Source: an uncultured Elusimicrobium sp.
GTDB taxonomy: Bacteria; Elusimicrobiota; Elusimicrobia; Elusimicrobiales; Elusimicrobiaceae
DNA: 7,669 bases
Direction: 5' to 3'
Assembly: GCA_902767385.1 (NCBI GenBank)
Contig: CACXHA010000039.1
Location: 1 to 7,669, forward strand
The position numbers were made by a program, and so were the translations under genes. A model generated the notes under the pieces. It ran no database searches, was not told where the DNA came from, and saw only the letters and a program-made list of their open reading frames with translations. This document shows, one piece after another, positions 5,449 to 7,669 of the stretch; the first letter of the stretch is position 1, and every line of letters begins with the position of its first letter.

Positions 5449-7052
5449 TAAAGCGGGATGTTCCCCTTGCGCGGATTTTTTCTCGGGTCCCGTTTCTTTT
5501 TAAGCACTTCAAACGCGCGGATAATTTTGCTGCGCGCCTGTGCGGGCTCAATAACCTCATCAATAGACCCATTGGTAGCGGCCTGATAGGGAGAGGCAAA
5601 CTTGTCCGAATATTCCTTTGTCATTTTTTGTTTGAGCTCTTCCTTTTTGGCCTCGTCGGTTTCTTTTTTAAGGTCCCGCGAATATAAAATTTCTACGGCC
5701 CCGCGCGGGCCCATTACCGCAATCTCTGCCGACGGAAACGCAAAGTTAAAATCCCCACGCAAATACTTAGAACCCATCGCAATATACGCACCGCCGTAAG
5801 CTTTGCGTAGTACCAAAGTTACTTTAGGAATAGACGCTTCGGAATAGGCATATAACAGTTTGGCACCATGACGGATAATGCCACCGTGTTCCTGGGCCAC
5901 ACCGGGCAAATAACCGCCGGTATCCACAAGGGTCAAAAGCGGGATATTAAACGCATTTAAGAACCGAATAAAGCGTGCGGCTTTGTCGCTAGCGTCACAA
6001 TCAAGCGCGCCACCCATAACCGCCGGGTTATTGGCCACTACGCCCACCACTTGCCCGCCTAGGCGGATAAAACCGGTCACTACGTTCTTAGCAAAATTTT
6101 GGTGAATTTCAAAGAACCCAAAATCATCGGCTAAACGCCAAATGACGTGATGCACACGAAACGCTTTTTTGGGGTCCATTTCACATACACGTTCTAAGAC
6201 AGGAACTTCACGGCTGACTAAATCGCTCGTGGTTTGCAAGGGCGGATTTTCCTCGCAGTTTTGCGGCAAGAAAGATAATAATTCGCGCACTTGGCGGAAA
6301 CAATCTTGTTCCGATTTAGCCACAAATTGACACACACCGCTTTTTTCGCTATGCGGGTGGCTACCGCCTAAGGTATCAAAATCTACTTCTTCGCCGGTAG
6401 CAGCCTTTACAGCGCCGGGGCCGGTAATAAACATATGGCTGATACCTTCCACCATAAAAATAAAGTCTGTTAGCGCCGGGGAATACGCCGCACCGCCGGC
6501 ACAAGGACCCAAAATAATAGAAATTTGCGGAATCACACCAGATGCTTTTACGTTGCGGTAGAAAATTTCACCAAATCCGTTTAAGCTGTCCACCCCTTCT
6601 TGAATACGCGCACCGCCGGAGTCCAAAAGCCCGATGACCGGTATTTTAGCATCTAACGCGCGGTCCATTAAGGCGGCAATTTTTTGCGCGTGGGCCAACC
6701 CCAAAGATCCGCCCAACTGGGTAAAATCTTGGGCGTAAAGTGCTACTTCGCGCCCGTTAATGCGACCAAAACCGGTAATAACACCGTCGCCCTTAATGTG
6801 TTTATCTTTGATGCCAAAATCGCTACAAGAGCTTTCCATCAAACTTTTGAGTTCAATAAAACTGTCTTTGTCTAATAAATAAGAAATACGTTCGCGCGCG
6901 GTCATTTTTCCCTTATCGTGCTGGGCTTTTACGCGCTCTTCCCCGGCACCTTTTTGGGCATCTTGGGAAATTTGGCGGAATTTGACGAGCGTGGCAGGGG
7001 CCGGCTCGTTAGAAGGTTTGTCAAGTCTGGGGTCTTCAAAGAGTTCAATCAT
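5448..7052 (-). CDS. mmdA: acyl-CoA carboxylase carboxyltransferase subunit / methylmalonyl-CoA decarboxylase alpha subunit
   Basis: This 534-aa cytoplasmic enzyme has two crotonase-like carboxyltransferase domains and moves a carboxyl group between a CoA ester and biotin. The N-terminal domain opens with AQHDKGKMTARERI (43-56) and has SGGARIQEGV (145-154) and CAGGAAYSPALTDF (184-197). The C-terminal domain has DTGGYLPGVAQE (377-388), RKAYGGAYIAMGSK (416-429) and AEIAVMGPRGAVE (442-454). The end, KGNIPL, is typical, so the protein is complete; the first ~25 residues are a little longer than usual. I424 occupies the position which, from memory, sets acyl specificity in Streptomyces carboxylases (Asp in PccB, Ile in the broader AccB), so a strict propionyl-CoA enzyme is not indicated. 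No biotin carboxylase, biotin carrier or membrane beta subunit lies in this window, so carboxylase and Na+-pumping decarboxylase roles cannot be separated. The start is supported by GGAGGG at 7057-7062. Confidence 0.92.
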   Translation of the reverse strand: MIELFEDPRLDKPSNEPAPATLVKFRQISQDAQKGAGEERVKAQHDKGKMTARERISYLLDKDSFIELKSLMESSCSDFGIKDKHIKGDGVITGFGRINGREVALYAQDFTQLGGSLGLAHAQKIAALMDRALDAKIPVIGLLDSGGARIQEGVDSLNGFGEIFYRNVKASGVIPQISIILGPCAGGAAYSPALTDFIFMVEGISHMFITGPGAVKAATGEEVDFDTLGGSHPHSEKSGVCQFVAKSEQDCFRQVRELLSFLPQNCEENPPLQTTSDLVSREVPVLERVCEMDPKKAFRVHHVIWRLADDFGFFEIHQNFAKNVVTGFIRLGGQVVGVVANNPAVMGGALDCDASDKAARFIRFLNAFNIPLLTLVDTGGYLPGVAQEHGGIIRHGAKLLYAYSEASIPKVTLVLRKAYGGAYIAMGSKYLRGDFNFAFPSAEIAVMGPRGAVEILYSRDLKKETDEAKKEELKQKMTKEYSDKFASPYQAATNGSIDEVIEPAQARSKIIRAFEVLKKKRDPRKNPRKGNIPL

Positions 7053-7112
7053 AAGTCCCTCCGTATTTATATTTTACTAAATAATGGGGAATAGCGGTAC
7101 AACAAACAGCCC

Positions 7113-7140
7113 GCCCCGGGGAGACGAGGAACCCCGGGGC
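7113..7140 (-). terminator. GC-rich hairpin terminator after the cysteine-rich protein gene
   Basis: A perfect 9-bp stem (GCCCCGGGG 7113-7121 with CCCCGGGGC 7132-7140) closes a 10-base loop, 25 bases past the leftward stop at 7165. The leftward tail is GGGCTGTTTGTTG, moderately T-rich. It separates the cysteine-rich gene from the carboxyltransferase gene, so the latter probably has its own promoter in 7063-7112, where I find only weak candidates. Confidence 0.72.
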
Positions 7141-7164
7141 AAGTTTGCCATGTATGTTAGTCAA

Positions 7165-7669
7165 CTAGTCGCATCCTTCCGTTTTTTTGCCCAACATACA
7201 CGCTTCTTGATTGGTTAAGGCACGAACAACACCGCATGTAGCAGATGCACTATTGCTAGAGCAGCTGTAGCTATATTTGCACGACTCTAGTGCATATCCT
7301 GATTCATAAGATGAAACTGCCCTTGTACTATATAAGGTACGATTCATGTATGATATACTACCGGCATCCACCCAGTCGGAATAAACCCAAGAATTACCAT
7401 TACAGGAAGCGGTCCTTGTCCGTTTCCTACAAGTTCCCGCGTCATTATCACGAGTTCGTGAAATGGTTTCCTCTTTTATATAACATCCTCCAGTCCAACT
7501 GCCGGTTGTCCATGTACCGGTAGAAGAATCACAATCTGCTGTTCTTGTTTGTTGCCCGCACAAATATTGTCCGTCCGAGCAGGACCTGCTTTCTACCGGT
7601 TTGTCTGCTACCAAACAACCACACGAAATGTAACTTTCATCCGTTACTGTCCAACTACCTTGCTCGGAA
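7165..7669 (-). CDS. cysteine-rich repeat protein, 3' part only (runs off the right edge)
   Basis: The leftward frame is open from the window edge to TAG at 7165-7167, giving the last 167 residues of a longer protein. A TTG at 7612-7614 could be read as a start, but the frame continues upstream with the same composition, so it is taken as internal. There are 13 cysteines (16, 18, 30, 37, 46, 62, 80, 89, 130, 136, 145, 157 and 166). Two imperfect repeats are visible: C37-GQQTRTADC46 followed by W53 and W58 to C62, and C80-RKRTRTASC89 followed by W94 and W99. The edge segment QGSW may belong to a preceding copy. Cys spacing, Trp pairs and Arg-Thr alternation are loosely like thrombospondin type 1 repeats. 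The composition (Ser/Thr/Gly/Tyr-rich, disulfide-prone, no membrane segment) suggests a secreted or surface protein, for example a pilin-like or adhesin tail. I do not recognise the family. Confidence 0.75.
   Translation of the reverse strand, partial: SEQGSWTVTDESYISCGCLVADKPVESRSCSDGQYLCGQQTRTADCDSSTGTWTTGSWTGGCYIKEETISRTRDNDAGTCRKRTRTASCNGNSWVYSDWVDAGSISYMNRTLYSTRAVSSYESGYALESCKYSYSCSSNSASATCGVVRALTNQEACMLGKKTEGCD

Noticed and set aside
7063..7112. Promoter of the carboxyltransferase gene (TAAAAT at 7071-7076)
   Set aside because: No matching -35 element stands at 16-18 bases, so the site could not be supported, although a promoter after the hairpin is expected.
7612..7614. TTG as the true start of the cysteine-rich protein
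   Set aside because: The frame continues to the window edge with similar composition, including Cys-Gly-Cys and a Gly-Ser-Trp motif, and the predicted product would lack any export signal.

Overview
The window suggests a Gram-negative, saccharolytic, probably fermentative anaerobe. It holds two lipoprotein signal peptides with clear lipoboxes and an outer-membrane beta-barrel fragment ending in Phe. It also has a maltodextrin pathway built from a cation-symport type permease plus a Bacteroides/plant DPE2-type glucanotransferase, and a carboxyltransferase of the acyl-CoA carboxylase / methylmalonyl-CoA decarboxylase family. Base composition is moderate by eye. The combination would suit a gut bacterium such as an Elusimicrobiota or Bacteroidota-like lineage, but nothing here fixes the phylum, and that placement is a guess.

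Left part, + strand (58-4200): a sigma70-type promoter drives a two-gene operon. It encodes an MFS/GPH-type disaccharide transporter related to plant sucrose carriers, SLC45 and bacterial MalY. Four bases later comes an 894-aa GH77 4-alpha-glucanotransferase with N-terminal starch-binding-type domains. A strong hairpin terminator closes the unit. The simplest reading is that maltose or short maltodextrins are imported and then rearranged to glucose and longer glucans in the cytoplasm.

Middle, - strand (4203-5046): a 71-codon lipoprotein gene starts with a lipobox and Cys-Gly6. It is joined, in the next reading frame, to the C-terminal part of a beta-barrel that looks like a Slam (surface lipoprotein assembly modifier, DUF560) translocon. 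The two frames overlap, and the lipoprotein stop codon is directly preceded by GGGAAAT, a heptamer of the -1 frameshift form. This is either the scar of a deletion that fused a surface-lipoprotein gene with its Slam partner, a frameshifted gene, or, less likely, a recoded fusion. It is the least ordinary part of the window.

Right part, - strand (5071-7669): a carboxyltransferase gene (mmdA-like) and a small TRL-family lipoprotein gene form a tight operon (12-base gap) ending in a GC-rich hairpin. Upstream, behind another GC-rich hairpin, is the 3' end of a gene for a cysteine-rich secreted-looking protein with imperfect TRTAxC/Trp repeats. It runs off the right edge. No rRNA, tRNA, CRISPR array, insertion sequence or stretch over 300 bases without a gene was seen.
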